39,725 nucleotides of DNA from Bacillota bacterium (GCA_017543265.1 JAFYGI010000058.1:1-39725); one strand, 5' to 3'; shown: positions 22,523 through 32,797, numbered from the stretch's first letter. Numbers and translations: made by a program. Notes: a model not told the origin generated them from the letters alone.

Positions 22523-23881
22523 TTAGTTTTTAAAGCTGTGTATGGGTGCGGGTATACGTCCGCCGCGCTTTATAAATGCCTCGCAGCCGAATTTGTTTAC
22601 GGGCATGATGGGCGCATAGCCCAAAAGACCGCCGAATTCAACCGTGTCGCCGACATTTGCACCAAGCACGGGGATAATGCGCACAGCCGTTGTTTTGTTG
22701 TTTACCATGCCTATAGCCATTTCGTCGGCAATAATGCCGCTTATCGTGGATGCGGGAGTATCGCCGGGGATAGCTATCATATCAAGGCCGACGGAGCATA
22801 CGCAGGTCATGGCCTCCAGCTTTTCAAGCGAAAGTGCGCCCGCATTGACCGCATCTATCATGCCGTGATCCTCGCTTACGGGGATAAATGCGCCGCTCAG
22901 ACCGCCTACATAGCTGCTGGCCATTACGCCGCCTTTTTTTACATTGTCGTTTAAGATCGCAAGTGCCGCAGTTGTGCCCGGTGCGCCCGCGTGTTCAAGA
23001 CCCATTTCGTGGAATATCTCGGCAATGCTGTCGCCTATTGCGGGGGTGGGTGCAAGGGAAAGGTCGATTATACCAAATGGCACACCGAGCCTTTTTGATG
23101 CCTCCAGCGCCACAAGCTGACCTACACGGGTTATTTTGAACGCCGTTTTCTTTACCGTTTCGCAAAGGGTCTCAAAGTCCGCACCGCGCACGTTCTCCAG
23201 CGCTGCCTTAACAACGCCCGGGCCGCTTACGCCTACGTTTATGACCCTGTCGCGCTCGCCCACGCCGTGGAATGCGCCTGCCATAAAGGGGTTGTCCTCA
23301 ACGGCATTGCAAAATACCACAAACTTTGCGCAGGCCATGGCGTTATTGTCCTTTGTAAGATAAGCCATTTCCTTTATTATCTCGCCCATTTTGCGCACGG
23401 CGTTCATATTGATACCGTTGCGTGACGAGCCGACATTTACGCTTGAACAAACACGCTCCGTGGAGGAAAGTGCCTCGGGTATGCTGCGTACAAGGTCGAT
23501 ATCGCCCTTTGTGCTGCCCTTTTGCACAAGTGCGGAGTAGCCGCCTATAAAGTTTACGCCTACCTCCTTTGCCGCCCTGTCGAGTGTCTGCGCCACCTGT
23601 ACACAGGCGTTCTGGCCGTGACCGCTTGTCACAAGGCTGATAGGCGTGACGGAGATACGCTTGTTTACGATGGGCACGCCAAATTCGTTGCCTATCTCAT
23701 CGCCTGTTTTTACCAGATCCTTTGCGCTTTTTGTTATTTTGTCATATATCTTTGTTTTTAACTTTTCCGTGTCCGAGTCCATACAGTCCATAAGACTGAT
23801 GCCCATTGTGATAGTGCGCACGTCAAGGTTTTCATGCTGTATCATCTCATTGGTCTCAAGGACCTCATGATGTGTTATCAT
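22523..23881 (-). CDS. UPF0210 (DUF711/PFL) family protein
   Basis: The 452-residue product belongs to the widely conserved UPF0210 family, related to glycyl-radical-type alpha/beta barrels but without known activity. Recognisable segments are [16 protein letters not shown] near the N-terminus, [43 protein letters not shown] and the C-terminal [23 protein letters not shown]. Length fits the family. The start at 23881 has GGAGG six bases upstream, whereas a longer in-frame ATG at 23950 overlaps the ACT gene. Its pairing with a UPF0237 ACT-domain gene 16 bases upstream is conserved across Firmicutes, suggesting the two proteins work together, perhaps with the ACT protein sensing an amino acid. 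Confidence 0.93.
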   Translation of the reverse strand: MITHHEVLETNEMIQHENLDVRTITMGISLMDCMDSDTEKLKTKIYDKITKSAKDLVKTGDEIGNEFGVPIVNKRISVTPISLVTSGHGQNACVQVAQTLDRAAKEVGVNFIGGYSALVQKGSTKGDIDLVRSIPEALSSTERVCSSVNVGSSRNGINMNAVRKMGEIIKEMAYLTKDNNAMACAKFVVFCNAVEDNPFMAGAFHGVGERDRVINVGVSGPGVVKAALENVRGADFETLCETVKKTAFKITRVGQLVALEASKRLGVPFGIIDLSLAPTPAIGDSIAEIFHEMGLEHAGAPGTTAALAILNDNVKKGGVMASSYVGGLSGAFIPVSEDHGMIDAVNAGALSLEKLEAMTCVCSVGLDMIAIPGDTPASTISGIIADEMAIGMVNNKTTAVRIIPVLGANVGDTVEFGGLLGYAPIMPVNKFGCEAFIKRGGRIPAPIHSFKN

Positions 23882-23897
23882 TTTTTTACCTCCGATA

Positions 23898-24161
23898 TCA
23901 AATACGGTGCATACTGTTGAATATGTCCTCACGCTGCAGGCGTATATCAACGCCTATTTCCTTGCCCAGCGCGATAAGATCGTCTTCTGCCTTTTCAAAT
24001 TTCTGACCCGACAGATCAACTATCATCATCATGTTGAAAAAGCCCGATACTATCGTCTGAGAAATATCCAGTATATTTATTTTCTGGTCTGCAAGATAGG
24101 TGCAGACCTTTGCGATTATGCCGACGCTGTCTTTGCCGACAACGGTTATTATGCCCTTCAT
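23898..24161 (-). CDS. UPF0237 ACT-domain protein
   Basis: The 87-residue protein is a stand-alone ACT domain: [22 protein letters not shown] is the first strand and helix with the ligand-site Gly, and [21 protein letters not shown] the second and third strands. ACT domains usually bind amino acids and regulate partner enzymes; GcvR-like members are relatives. AAGGAGG lies upstream of the start. It is first in the operon with the UPF0210 gene. Confidence 0.93.
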   Translation of the reverse strand: MKGIITVVGKDSVGIIAKVCTYLADQKINILDISQTIVSGFFNMMMIVDLSGQKFEKAEDDLIALGKEIGVDIRLQREDIFNSMHRI

Positions 24162-24197
24162 AGAGAGGTCCTCCTTGTTTTTGTATTAAGTACATAT

Positions 24198-24226
24198 ATT
24201 CTACCACAAAGACGGATGTATTTCAA
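24198..24226 (-). promoter_or_regulatory. Promoter of the ACT-UPF0210 operon
   Basis: Minus strand TTGAAA (24226-24221), 17-base spacer, TAGAAT (24203-24198), about 36 bases before the ACT gene start. Confidence 0.8.
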
Positions 24227-24260
24227 TGTTTTTTTGATAACGATATGCTGTGGGCCGCAA

Positions 24261-24290
24261 TTGACAAAAAACGGCGTGATATGGTATAGT
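24261..24290 (+). promoter_or_regulatory. Promoter of the GT-C-like membrane protein gene
   Basis: TTGACA (24261-24266), 18-base spacer, TATAGT (24285-24290). It is arranged back to back with the ACT operon promoter. Confidence 0.8.
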
Positions 24291-24323
24291 GTAGGTACAT
24301 GAAGCGAAAGGCGGAGTTTTGAT

Positions 24324-26396
24324 TTGAGTAAAAAATACTATCCATACATAATTTTTTTTCTTGTGGCTCTGGCGGCGGAAGTGTTTGTGTTTAACCTGCG
24401 CTTCTGGCAGAGCATAGGCTACGATACGATAACGCCCTCAAATATGACCTGCGGCAGCGGTATACGGGTGCTCGATACGGGAGAGCTGTATATAGAGCCC
24501 GACGGCGACAGGGTAATAGAGATCGACGGCATTGATGCGGCGGTAAAAAATGTGTATATAGACATATATGACAAGCGCTGCATGGATGAGAAAAACCTTG
24601 TAAACGGCATGATGCACTATTTTCAGGCGCTTGATATTGAAATTTACGCGGCCGATGAGGGCTCGGCGGAATTTTATGCGCTGCCCGCAAGGACGGTGGT
24701 GCAGGGCGTGGAACGCACCAAATATATAAAAATGCAGACAGCGGGCAAGACCAAAAAGCTGGCGTTTTTTGTGTCGGGCATTACGGACGAGGATCTTGCG
24801 GGACAGACCCTTGTTTTAAACGGCATTCAATTTAACAAGACTGTGCCGTTCAAGTTTGGCGCGGCAAGGCTTTTGATATTGTTTGGCATTCTGGCTGCGG
24901 CTTTTTTGCTTAGAAAGGGCAGCGGTGTATACGGCGTGATGCTGACTTGGTCAAAAAGACAAAGGGCCGCTGCGGCGTGCTTTATCCTGCTGGATATTTT
25001 TGTCTGCACGGGTATCTGTATGTCAAATACCCTGTATGCAAGCAAATACAGCGCGGTGTTCAATTACAATGCGCTTATGCAGTATGACGAGCTGGCAAAG
25101 TCCTTCCTTAACGGCAGACTTTATCTTGACAAGGAGCCCATACCCGCGCTTGACGGTATGGAAAATCCGTATGATGTTTATACCCGTACAAAACTGCTCA
25201 CTACCGAGCAGACAAATGCGGTATGGGATCAGGCGTATTACAAGGACAGGTTTTATGTTTATTTCGGCGCTTTGCCCGTGCTGGTGTACTACCTTCCGTG
25301 CAGGCTTTTTTTCGGCACAAGCTTTATGACATTTTTCGGTGTGCTGATAAATATTTATTTATATACCTTGTTCGTGTATCTTTTGTTGAAGGAGCTTGCG
25401 CTTAAACGCTTTAAAAACATACCGTTTGCGGTTTATATAATGCTGTGCAATGTGCTGGTGTTTTCAAGCGGAATTATATTTGCACTTAAAAAAGCGGATG
25501 TTTATTCAATGCCGATAACCATGGCTATGGCGCTGACGGCGGCAGGACTTTACTGCTGGCTTGTGTGGTCGGATAAGGAGAAAAAAACGGCTGTGCTTGC
25601 GGTCGGTTCCCTGTGTATGGCACTTGTTTCTGCCTGCCGCCCGCAGTTTTTGATCGCATCGTTTTTATCGGTGCCGCTGTTCTGGGACAAGGTCTTTGTA
25701 AAAAGAAGCCTGTTTTCCAAAAAGTCGGCCGCGCCTTCCCTTGCGTTTTTGCTGCCCTATGTCATTACGGCGGCTGTTGTGATGTGGTACAACTTTGCCC
25801 GCTTCGGCTCGGTGTTTGATTTTGGCGCGGCATACAACCTTACGACCAATGATATGACCGTAAGGGGCTTTAATCCTGACAGGATACCCCTTGGCGTATT
25901 TGCGTATTTTTTGCAGCTGCCCAATACGGTGCCTGTATTTCCGTTTATCGAAAAGACCGTGCTAACCAACAATTATATGGGTATCACGATATCGGAGACC
26001 ATGTTTGGCGGTATATTTGTATCACAGCCGCTTATATGGTGCTGCATGGGTCTGAAAAATACATCATCCCCGCTTAAGCAAAAGGGACTTTTCGGCTTTG
26101 CGGTATCGGCGCTGATATTTTCCGTTATTGTCGGTATTGCCGATACGCAGATGGCGGGCGTGCTGTACAGATACTATATGGATATTTCGCTTTACGCGCT
26201 TCTTGCGGCGGCAATTGCGGCAATGGCACTATGCGAAAAATACAAAAAGGCGGCATTTGCCGTTGCGGTGCTTGCATCGCTTTGCCTTTGGTACGATGCT
26301 GCGACCGTATTTGTCAATACGACTATGTTTGATATGGATATTGCCGATCCAAACGGGTATTACAGCATAGTGTCGGCAATAACATTCTGGATGTAG
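24324..26396 (+). CDS. Polytopic membrane protein, probable GT-C-fold glycosyltransferase
   Basis: The 690-residue protein starts with a membrane helix (about 5-24) and an exported beta-rich domain of about 150 residues, then roughly ten membrane helices. The segment after the second helices (QYDELAKSFLNGRLYLDKEP, then YYKDRFYVYFGALPVLVYYLP) matches membrane glycosyltransferases of the GT-C superfamily, which use lipid-linked sugars on the outer face; the acidic residue pair expected in the first loop is the Asp/Glu-rich region around YDELA. The start codon is TTG at 24324, with GGAG seven bases upstream; no other start fits. It stands alone with its own promoter. Its acceptor is unknown; modification of the surface glycan made by the 1569-8908 operon is possible but unproven. 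Confidence 0.7.
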   Translation: MSKKYYPYIIFFLVALAAEVFVFNLRFWQSIGYDTITPSNMTCGSGIRVLDTGELYIEPDGDRVIEIDGIDAAVKNVYIDIYDKRCMDEKNLVNGMMHYFQALDIEIYAADEGSAEFYALPARTVVQGVERTKYIKMQTAGKTKKLAFFVSGITDEDLAGQTLVLNGIQFNKTVPFKFGAARLLILFGILAAAFLLRKGSGVYGVMLTWSKRQRAAAACFILLDIFVCTGICMSNTLYASKYSAVFNYNALMQYDELAKSFLNGRLYLDKEPIPALDGMENPYDVYTRTKLLTTEQTNAVWDQAYYKDRFYVYFGALPVLVYYLPCRLFFGTSFMTFFGVLINIYLYTLFVYLLLKELALKRFKNIPFAVYIMLCNVLVFSSGIIFALKKADVYSMPITMAMALTAAGLYCWLVWSDKEKKTAVLAVGSLCMALVSACRPQFLIASFLSVPLFWDKVFVKRSLFSKKSAAPSLAFLLPYVITAAVVMWYNFARFGSVFDFGAAYNLTTNDMTVRGFNPDRIPLGVFAYFLQLPNTVPVFPFIEKTVLTNNYMGITISETMFGGIFVSQPLIWCCMGLKNTSSPLKQKGLFGFAVSALIFSVIVGIADTQMAGVLYRYYMDISLYALLAAAIAAMALCEKYKKAAFAVAVLASLCLWYDAATVFVNTTMFDMDIADPNGYYSIVSAITFWM

Positions 26397-26523
26397 GGAA
26401 AAACAGGTGATAATACACCGGCGGTCTTTCGGGCAAACGTCCGCAGATGGCCGTGACGGAAGCATACCCGTCTTACGCAGGTTTGATTTTTAACATTTTT
26501 TTTCAAAAAATATCCTGCTGCAC

Positions 26524-26552
26524 TTGAATAATTGTTTGTTTTGGTATATAAT
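26524..26552 (+). promoter_or_regulatory. nadB promoter
   Basis: TTGAAT (26524-26529), 17-base spacer, TATAAT (26547-26552), about 50 bases before the start at 26602. The 205-base gap before nadB otherwise shows no gene and no clear terminator for the GT-C-like gene. Confidence 0.8.
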
Positions 26553-26601
26553 TATAAAAATAAACTTTTACGAAGGTAAAAACAATTATGGGGGCAACAA
26601 T

Positions 26602-28089
26602 ATGGCAGAAAATGTTATAAATGCTGATATACTTATTATAGGCTCGGGCATAGGTGCGCTGAGCGTTGCGGGCAAGCTTTGCCGTGAGGGCAGGCAGATA
26701 ACCGTGGTAACAAAGGGGCTTGAAAAATCGTGTAATTCCTCGCTTGCGCAGGGAGGCATTTCCGTTGCGCTTTCCAAGGAGGACGACTATCACCTGCATT
26801 TCAAGGATACTATGGCGGCAGGCTGTTATCAGAACGATGAGGATGCCGTTATGACGCTTGTTTCAAAGGCACCCGAGATAATACGCGAGTTTATCGATAC
26901 GGGCATGAAATTTGATACCGACGAAAACGGCGAACTGCAGTTCGGACGTGAGGCCGCACACAGCCTTAACCGCGTTATCCATGCGGGCGGTGATAAGACG
27001 GGTCTGCTGGTCGTGGAGCAGCTTTTAAGAAATATCAATGAAAATGTGACGATCATGCGCAATGAGATGGCACTTGACCTTTGTGTCAAGGACGGCAGGT
27101 GCAACGGCGTTGTCACACGCGACGAAAACGGTGTATTAAAGCGCTACAAGGCCAATTATACCATACTTGCAACAGGCGGTATAGGCCAGCTTTATCCGTC
27201 CACATCAAACGATACCACCATCACGGGCGACGGTATGGCAATGGCCTACCGTGCAGGCTGCGTGCTTAAAAATCTGGAGTTTATACAGTTCCATCCCACC
27301 ATGCTGACCATAGACGGCCATGCCTACGGCCTTGTGTCGGAGGCGGTGCGCGGTGACGGCGGCATACTTATAAACGAAAACGGCGATAAAATAATGGAGG
27401 GTGTGCATCCCATGAAGGATCTTGCGCCGCGCGACGTTGTTGCACGCGAGGTATATGCGCATTATCTCAAGGGTGAGAAGATATTTCTTGATATTTCCGC
27501 GATACACGATTTTAAGGAGCGTTTCCCGACAGTTACCGAAATATGCGAGTCTCACGGTGTTGACCTTTCAAAAAATCTTATACCCGTGGGTCCGGGCGCA
27601 CATTTCCACATGGGCGGCGTTCAGGCGACACCGCAGGGCGTGACGAATATAGACGGTCTTTTTGCGGTAGGCGAGGTGGCGTGTACGGGCGTACACGGCG
27701 CAAACCGTCTGGCCAGCAATTCGCTTTTGGAGGGTATAGTTTTCGGTAAGCTGCTTGCGGAATATATATCCGCAAACGACAGAAAGGCTCCCGATTTTGA
27801 CTATGATATGCCCGTATATACGGTAGGAAAACTTCCTGCCAAGTCCGAAATACAGCGTAAAATGATGGATTTTGTGGGTATTGTAAGACACAGGTCGCAG
27901 ATGCACGAGATAATGGACTGGTTCAGGCAGTATATGCCCGAGGGCTGCGACAGCTTCTGTGCACTTGACCTTTCAAAGACGACAAATGCGCAGCAGGAGG
28001 TATACAATATGCTTACTGCGGGCTGGCTTATCGCCGATGCTGCAATAAAACGCCATGATAGCATAGGCGCACATTATGTGGTAGAATAA
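26602..28089 (+). CDS. nadB: L-aspartate oxidase
   Basis: The 495-residue flavoprotein oxidises L-aspartate to iminoaspartate, the first step of de novo NAD synthesis. The FAD-binding GSGIGA lies at 14-19, SLAQGGISVAL follows, and the strongly conserved VHGANRLASNSLLEGIVFG segment near the C-terminal half marks it as NadB rather than a succinate dehydrogenase flavoprotein. The C-terminal helical domain is slightly shorter than the E. coli enzyme (540 residues), as in many anaerobes. I chose the ATG at 26602 (GGGGG seven bases upstream) over an in-frame ATG at 26524 that coincides with the promoter. nadA and nadC, the usual partners, are not next to it; it appears monocistronic, ending at the hairpin 28101-28160. 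Confidence 0.93.
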   Translation: MAENVINADILIIGSGIGALSVAGKLCREGRQITVVTKGLEKSCNSSLAQGGISVALSKEDDYHLHFKDTMAAGCYQNDEDAVMTLVSKAPEIIREFIDTGMKFDTDENGELQFGREAAHSLNRVIHAGGDKTGLLVVEQLLRNINENVTIMRNEMALDLCVKDGRCNGVVTRDENGVLKRYKANYTILATGGIGQLYPSTSNDTTITGDGMAMAYRAGCVLKNLEFIQFHPTMLTIDGHAYGLVSEAVRGDGGILINENGDKIMEGVHPMKDLAPRDVVAREVYAHYLKGEKIFLDISAIHDFKERFPTVTEICESHGVDLSKNLIPVGPGAHFHMGGVQATPQGVTNIDGLFAVGEVACTGVHGANRLASNSLLEGIVFGKLLAEYISANDRKAPDFDYDMPVYTVGKLPAKSEIQRKMMDFVGIVRHRSQMHEIMDWFRQYMPEGCDSFCALDLSKTTNAQQEVYNMLTAGWLIADAAIKRHDSIGAHYVVE

Positions 28090-28100
28090 AGACTAAAAAA

Positions 28101-28160
28101 CAGCGGATATATCTCTTCCGGACGGGGAAACCGTCTTTGAGAGATACATCCGCTGCTTTT
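28101..28160. terminator. Bidirectional terminator between nadB and the small membrane protein gene
   Basis: CAGCGGATATATCTCT pairs with AGAGATACATCCGCTG around an inner GACGG/CCGTC hairpin. The T-tail is CTTTTAATG on plus and TTTTTTAG on minus; the single non-Watson-Crick pair is a G-U on the minus strand, which favours that direction. Confidence 0.85.
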
Positions 28161-28185
28161 AATGTTCGGCAAGCGTAAAAGCGGG

Positions 28186-28461
28186 TCATAACCGCGGCAG
28201 AAATATAGCCGAATGATGTGTCATCTGGTGGATAATGCCCGATGTAGCGCCTATCATGCTTATCATCAGCGATATACAGAAAAATGTTGCCCAGACGATG
28301 AGTACAGCTTGGAAAAATGTTTTTTTGCTTGGGTTGGTGTCCGAACTGAACGCCCATACAAATATCATTACAATATTTACGCAGGGTACGCACAGTATCA
28401 AAAAGGTGATTATCCAATCGCCCAGCGTCATATGTTCGCGTTCGTTGTAGTCATGTTCCAT
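28186..28461 (-). CDS. Small two-helix membrane protein
   Basis: The 91-residue protein has an acidic N-terminus (MEHDYNEREHMTLGDW), a membrane helix at about 14-38 with LCVPCVNIVMIFVWAF, and a second at about 50-72. This arrangement, with a short loop of SSDTNPSKK, is shared by small uncharacterised Firmicute membrane proteins. Function is unknown. The start has GGAGG just upstream. It follows the DUF2752 gene by six bases and ends at the 28101-28160 terminator, so the two form an operon. Confidence 0.75.
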   Translation of the reverse strand: MEHDYNEREHMTLGDWIITFLILCVPCVNIVMIFVWAFSSDTNPSKKTFFQAVLIVWATFFCISLMISMIGATSGIIHQMTHHSAIFLPRL

Positions 28462-28467
28462 AATAAG

Positions 28468-28881
28468 TTACCTCCCGATGTTTTCCAAAAGATTGCCGTG
28501 TGTATATTCAAGCGGCGGCCTGTTTGGGTAGTACACGCGCATCCTGTAGACATACACGGCACAGGAAATTAAAATAATAAGTGATATCATAGTGTAAAAA
28601 AGCTTTTTACGGCTTTGTTTTTTATAATAGCGTATGTAACAGAAAAACAAAAATGCCGCCAGGACAAGAGGCAGTACAGGCTGGTACCACAGCATTTCGC
28701 CTATGTCAAGCCGCAAAAGCGCAAGTATGCTTCGCAGCGTGCCGCAGGCGGGGCAGGGCAGCCCGGTCAGTATACGCATGGGGCAGCAGGTGCCGAAAAC
28801 AAGTGTCAGCACGGTACATACGGCCGCTGCCGCAGCCAGCCCGGGGAATATGCTTTTTATGTCTTTTTTTAGCTGTTCCAT
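28468..28881 (-). CDS. DUF2752 membrane protein
   Basis: The 137-residue protein matches DUF2752: three membrane helices with the diagnostic CCPMRILTGLPCPACGTLRS segment between the first two, which holds a CxxC pair likely to bind metal or form a disulfide near the membrane. YQPVLPLVLAAFLF begins the second helix. I chose the ATG at 28881, ten bases after AAAGGA, over one at 28917 that is part of the promoter. First gene of a two-gene operon. Function unknown. Confidence 0.85.
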   Translation of the reverse strand: MEQLKKDIKSIFPGLAAAAAVCTVLTLVFGTCCPMRILTGLPCPACGTLRSILALLRLDIGEMLWYQPVLPLVLAAFLFFCYIRYYKKQSRKKLFYTMISLIILISCAVYVYRMRVYYPNRPPLEYTHGNLLENIGR

Positions 28882-28907
28882 ATCGGCATTTTCCTTTCGC
28901 AGTATAC

Positions 28908-28936
28908 ATTTTAACATATTGCGGCAGCTGTTTCAA
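28908..28936 (-). promoter_or_regulatory. Promoter of the DUF2752 operon
   Basis: Minus strand TTGAAA (28936-28931), 17-base spacer, TAAAAT (28913-28908). Confidence 0.75.
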
Positions 28937-28986
28937 TAAAAAAGATGAAGATTATCTTAAATTTTTTAAAAAATGTAAAATAACTC

Positions 28987-29016
28987 TTGCATAACGATAG
29001 GGTTATCTGTTACAAT
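28987..29016 (+). promoter_or_regulatory. Probable secA promoter
   Basis: TTGCAT (28987-28992), 18-base spacer, TACAAT (29011-29016), about 60 bases before the secA start. Confidence 0.55.
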
Positions 29017-29076
29017 ATATATTGACTATTTATGCAGACAGGCATATTTTGTAACATAATGATACGAGGTGTAAAA

Positions 29077-31656
29077 ATGGGATTTTTTGAAAAAATATTC
29101 GGCAGCTACAGTGATAAGGAAATAAAGCGTATCCGTCCTATAGTTGCAAAGATCAACAGCCTTGAACCCGAGATGGAAAAACTTTCCGATGAGGAGCTTA
29201 AGGCAAAGACTCCCGAATTTAAGGAGAGACTGGCGCAGGGCGAGACGCTTGACGACATTTTGCCCGAGGCATTCGCTGTTGTGCGTGAGGCGGGCAAGCG
29301 TGTGCTTAATATGCGTCACTACGATGTACAGCTTATCGGCGGTATCGTTTTGCATCAGGGCCGTATAGCGGAGATGAAAACAGGTGAAGGTAAGACCCTT
29401 GTTTCCACCTGTCCCGCATACCTTAACGCGCTTGCAGGCAGGGGCGTACATATCGTTACGGTCAACGATTACCTTGCAAAGCGTGACTCGGAGCACGAGG
29501 GTGAGATACACCGCTTCCTCGGCCTTACCGTAGGCGTTATCCTGCACGATATGGACAAGGCCGAAAGACAGGAGGCTTATAACTGCGATATAACATATGC
29601 GACAAATAACGAGCTGGGCTTTGACTACCTGCGCGACAACATGGTCGTTTACGAAAAGGACATGGTTCTTCGCGGCCTTCCCTATGCTATCATAGATGAG
29701 GTCGATTCCATCCTTATCGACGAGGCGCGTACTCCCCTTATCATAAGCGGTCAGGGTACGAAGTCCACACAGCTTTACAGCATTGCCGACAACTTTGTAA
29801 GGACACTTAAAGCAGGCCGCATCCTTAACGAGGACGAGGCGCTCAACCCCCTTATCCGTGAGGAGATAAAGGAGGAGGGTGACTTTGTTGTTGACGAAAA
29901 GGCAAAGACTGTAAACCTTACACAGGAGGGTGTTGAAAAGGCAGAACGCTTCTTCGCTATCGACAACCTTTCCGACCCCGAAAATATGGATATTCTCCAC
30001 CACATCAACAACGCCCTTAAGGCAAACTACAATATGCACGTTGACCAGGATTATGTTGTTGACTACGAAAATCAGGAGATCATCATTGTTGACGAATTTA
30101 CGGGCCGTATGATGCCCGGCCGCCGTTATTCGGACGGTCTGCATCAGGCTATAGAGGCAAAGGAAAAGGTGGAGGTAAAGCACGAGAGCAAGACTCTTGC
30201 GACCATCACATTCCAGAACTTCTTCAATAAATATGAGAAAAAGGCGGGCATGACGGGTACAGCCCAGACAGAGGAGGGCGAGTTCCGCGCCATCTATGCA
30301 ATGGACGTTGTATGTATCCCCACCAACGAGCCCGTTATCCGCGTGGATCATTCCGACGTTGTTTACCAGACGGAGGCTGCAAAGCTCCGCGCTGTTGTTG
30401 CCGATGTTAAGGAGTCCTACGAAAAGGGACAGCCCGTTCTTGTCGGTACGGTAAACATCGACAAGTCCGAGGCGCTCAGCAAAATGCTCAAGCGCGAGGG
30501 CATCAAGCATCAGGTCCTCAACGCAAAATATCATCAGAAAGAGGCTGAGATAGTTGCGCTTGCAGGTCAAAAGGGTGCAATAACCATTGCGACCAACATG
30601 GCAGGCCGTGGTACCGATATCAAGCTCGGCGAGGGCGTTAAGGAGCTTGGCGGTCTTAAGATCGTCGGCACGGAGCGTCACGAGTCAAGACGTATCGACA
30701 ACCAGCTTCGCGGTCGTTCGGGTCGTCAGGGTGACCCCGGCGAGTCACGTTTCTTCCTTTCACTGGAGGATGACCTTATGCGACTTTTCGGCAGCGAAAA
30801 GACAGCAGCCATGATAGCCGCTCTCGGTCTGCCCGAGGACGAGCCTATCGAGGCAAAGATACTTACAAAGACCATCGAAAATGCACAGAAAAAGGTCGAG
30901 GGCAACAACTTTGGCATAAGAAAGCGCCTGCTTGACTATGACCAGGTAATGAACGAGCAGCGTGAGATAATCTACGGCGAACGTTACGAGGTATTAAGCG
31001 GTGCAGACCTGCGCGACAAGATATACAACATGATAAAGTCCGTTATCCAGCTTAAGGTAAACGAATATATCGAGGACGGCTCCGAGACGGACGAGTGGGA
31101 TCTCATCGGTCTCAGCGACGGTCTTTTCCCGATATTCGGCATAAAGCCCGTGGCGCTTACCGACGAGGAAAAGGAAGGCTTTACCAAGGAAAAGCTTGTT
31201 GACAAGATATATGACGAATGTGCAAAGATATACGGCGAAAAGGAAGAAGAGTTCGGCGAGGAGTTTATCCGCGAGGTGGAACGTGTTATCCTTTTGCGTG
31301 TTGTAGACAGCAAGTGGATGGATCATATCGACGATATGGATCAGATGCGTCAGGGCATCTCTCTGCGCAGCTACGGCCAGCGCGATCCATTGGTTGAATA
31401 CAAGTTCCTGAGCTTTGATATGTTCGAGGAAATGTCGAACAATATCCAGATAGAGACTGTAAGAGGACTGTTCCATGTACGTCCCGCAGTTACCGTGGAA
31501 AGAGAGCAGGTTGCACAGCCTACCGTCACAAACCGTGACGAAAGCAGCGTAAGCACGCCCAAAAAGCGCAAGGAGCCCAAGGTCGGCAGAAATGACCCCT
31601 GTCCTTGCGGCAGCGGTAAAAAGTACAAGAACTGCTGCGGCAGAAACGAAGCGTAA
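29077..31656 (+). CDS. secA: Preprotein translocase ATPase SecA
   Basis: The 859-residue motor drives secretion through Sec[11 protein letters not shown] at 100-107 is Walker A, and the [18 protein letters not shown] stretch is Walker B/DEAD-like. The preprotein cross-linking domain and the second nucleotide domain ([13 protein letters not shown]) follow. The C-terminus ends in a complete zinc-binding SEC-C motif (C842, C844, C853, C854), which contacts SecB or ribosomes in other species. The start at 29077 has GAGGTG seven bases upstream; an in-frame ATG 15 codons earlier would put a poor N-terminal extension before the conserved MGFFEKIFG. prfB follows after 28 bases, the arrangement found in many Firmicutes. 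Confidence 0.98.
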   Translation: MGFFEKIFGSYSDKEIKRIRPIVAKINSLEPEMEKLSDEELKAKTPEFKERLAQGETLDDILPEAFAVVREAGKRVLNMRHYDVQLIGGIVLHQGRIAEMKTGEGKTLVSTCPAYLNALAGRGVHIVTVNDYLAKRDSEHEGEIHRFLGLTVGVILHDMDKAERQEAYNCDITYATNNELGFDYLRDNMVVYEKDMVLRGLPYAIIDEVDSILIDEARTPLIISGQGTKSTQLYSIADNFVRTLKAGRILNEDEALNPLIREEIKEEGDFVVDEKAKTVNLTQEGVEKAERFFAIDNLSDPENMDILHHINNALKANYNMHVDQDYVVDYENQEIIIVDEFTGRMMPGRRYSDGLHQAIEAKEKVEVKHESKTLATITFQNFFNKYEKKAGMTGTAQTEEGEFRAIYAMDVVCIPTNEPVIRVDHSDVVYQTEAAKLRAVVADVKESYEKGQPVLVGTVNIDKSEALSKMLKREGIKHQVLNAKYHQKEAEIVALAGQKGAITIATNMAGRGTDIKLGEGVKELGGLKIVGTERHESRRIDNQLRGRSGRQGDPGESRFFLSLEDDLMRLFGSEKTAAMIAALGLPEDEPIEAKILTKTIENAQKKVEGNNFGIRKRLLDYDQVMNEQREIIYGERYEVLSGADLRDKIYNMIKSVIQLKVNEYIEDGSETDEWDLIGLSDGLFPIFGIKPVALTDEEKEGFTKEKLVDKIYDECAKIYGEKEEEFGEEFIREVERVILLRVVDSKWMDHIDDMDQMRQGISLRSYGQRDPLVEYKFLSFDMFEEMSNNIQIETVRGLFHVRPAVTVEREQVAQPTVTNRDESSVSTPKKRKEPKVGRNDPCPCGSGKKYKNCCGRNEA

Positions 31657-31684
31657 AATAATTTGAACAAAGGATTTGATCTAT

Positions 31685-32791
31685 ATGATACTTGAGCTTG
31701 AACAGATAGGTACAGAGCTTAACGCGTATCAAAAAAATTTAGAGGAAATGCGGGACTCGCTTGATATAGACGGCTCCGCCGCAAAGGTGGAGGAGCTTGA
31801 GGAAATAGCGGGCGACCCCGATTTCTGGAACGATATGGAAAAGGCGCAGGGCATACTCCAGCAGACCAAGCAGTTAAAGGATAAAATTGCCAAGTATGAG
31901 TCACTTAAGACCGCCTATGACGACATTAATACTCTTATAGAAATGGGCAACGAGATGGATGATGAGTCCGTTGTGCCCGAGGTAAAGGAAATGAAGGAGA
32001 AATTCCTTGCCGACTATGAGCATCTGCGTATTTCCACCTTATTGACTGGCGATTATGATAAAAATAACGCCATTGTGACATTGCATTCGGGCGCGGGCGG
32101 CACGGAGGCCTGCGACTGGGTGGGTATGCTTTACCGTATGTACAGCCGCTGGGTGGAAAGAGAGGGCTTTGGTTTTGAGCTTCTTGACTACCAGGAGGGT
32201 GACGAGGCGGGCATAAAATCCGCTACATTTATGGTAAAGGGCGAAAATGCCTTCGGCTATCTTAAAAGCGAGAAGGGCATTCACCGTCTTGTGCGTATAT
32301 CCCCGTTTGACAGCAGCGGACGAAGACACACCTCATTCGCAAGCTGCGATGTTATGCCCGAGCTTGATGACAGCATTGATATCGAGATAAATCCCGACGA
32401 TATCGAAATGCAGGTTTACCGTTCAAGCGGTGCGGGCGGTCAGCATATCAACAAAACATCCTCGGCTGTACGTCTTATACACAAGCCCACGGGTCTTGTT
32501 GCGGCGTGTCAGAACGAGCGAAGCCAGTTCCAGAACAGGGATATGGCTATGAAAATGCTTAAAGCAAAGCTGTATGAATTAAAATTAAAGGAACAGGGTG
32601 AAATGCTGGAGGGCATCCGCGGCGAAGTAAAAGATATCGCCTGGGGCAGCCAGATACGCAGCTATGTCTTCCACCCATACAATATGATAAAAGATCACCG
32701 TACAGGCGCGGAAACAGCAAATGTTCAGCCTGTTATGGACGGCAATCTCGACCTTTATATCAATGCTTATCTTAAATGGATAAACAGCTGA
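31685..32791 (+). CDS. prfB: Peptide chain release factor 2
   Basis: The 368-residue protein ends translation at UGA and UAA. SPF at 206-208 is the stop-codon recognition tripeptide and GGQ at 251-253 the peptidyl-tRNA hydrolysis motif. The start is ATG 31685 with AAAGGA ten bases upstream. In most bacteria prfB has an in-frame UGA near codon 26 read by +1 frameshifting (CTTTGAC); here codons 25-28 are TCG CTT GAT ATA, giving one uninterrupted frame, so that autoregulation is absent. Co-transcribed with secA and ended by the hairpin at 32798-32836. Confidence 0.97.
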   Translation: MILELEQIGTELNAYQKNLEEMRDSLDIDGSAAKVEELEEIAGDPDFWNDMEKAQGILQQTKQLKDKIAKYESLKTAYDDINTLIEMGNEMDDESVVPEVKEMKEKFLADYEHLRISTLLTGDYDKNNAIVTLHSGAGGTEACDWVGMLYRMYSRWVEREGFGFELLDYQEGDEAGIKSATFMVKGENAFGYLKSEKGIHRLVRISPFDSSGRRHTSFASCDVMPELDDSIDIEINPDDIEMQVYRSSGAGGQHINKTSSAVRLIHKPTGLVAACQNERSQFQNRDMAMKMLKAKLYELKLKEQGEMLEGIRGEVKDIAWGSQIRSYVFHPYNMIKDHRTGAETANVQPVMDGNLDLYINAYLKWINS

Positions 32792-32797
32792 AATATG

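Noticed and set aside
26397..26520. GC-rich segment before nadB as a riboswitch
   Set aside because: Only weak short pairings (GACGG/CCGTC, GGTG/CACC), and the nadB promoter lies downstream of it, so it would not be in the nadB mRNA.
29026..30681. 551-codon minus-strand open frame opposite secA
   Set aside because: Antisense shadow of a complete, conserved secA.
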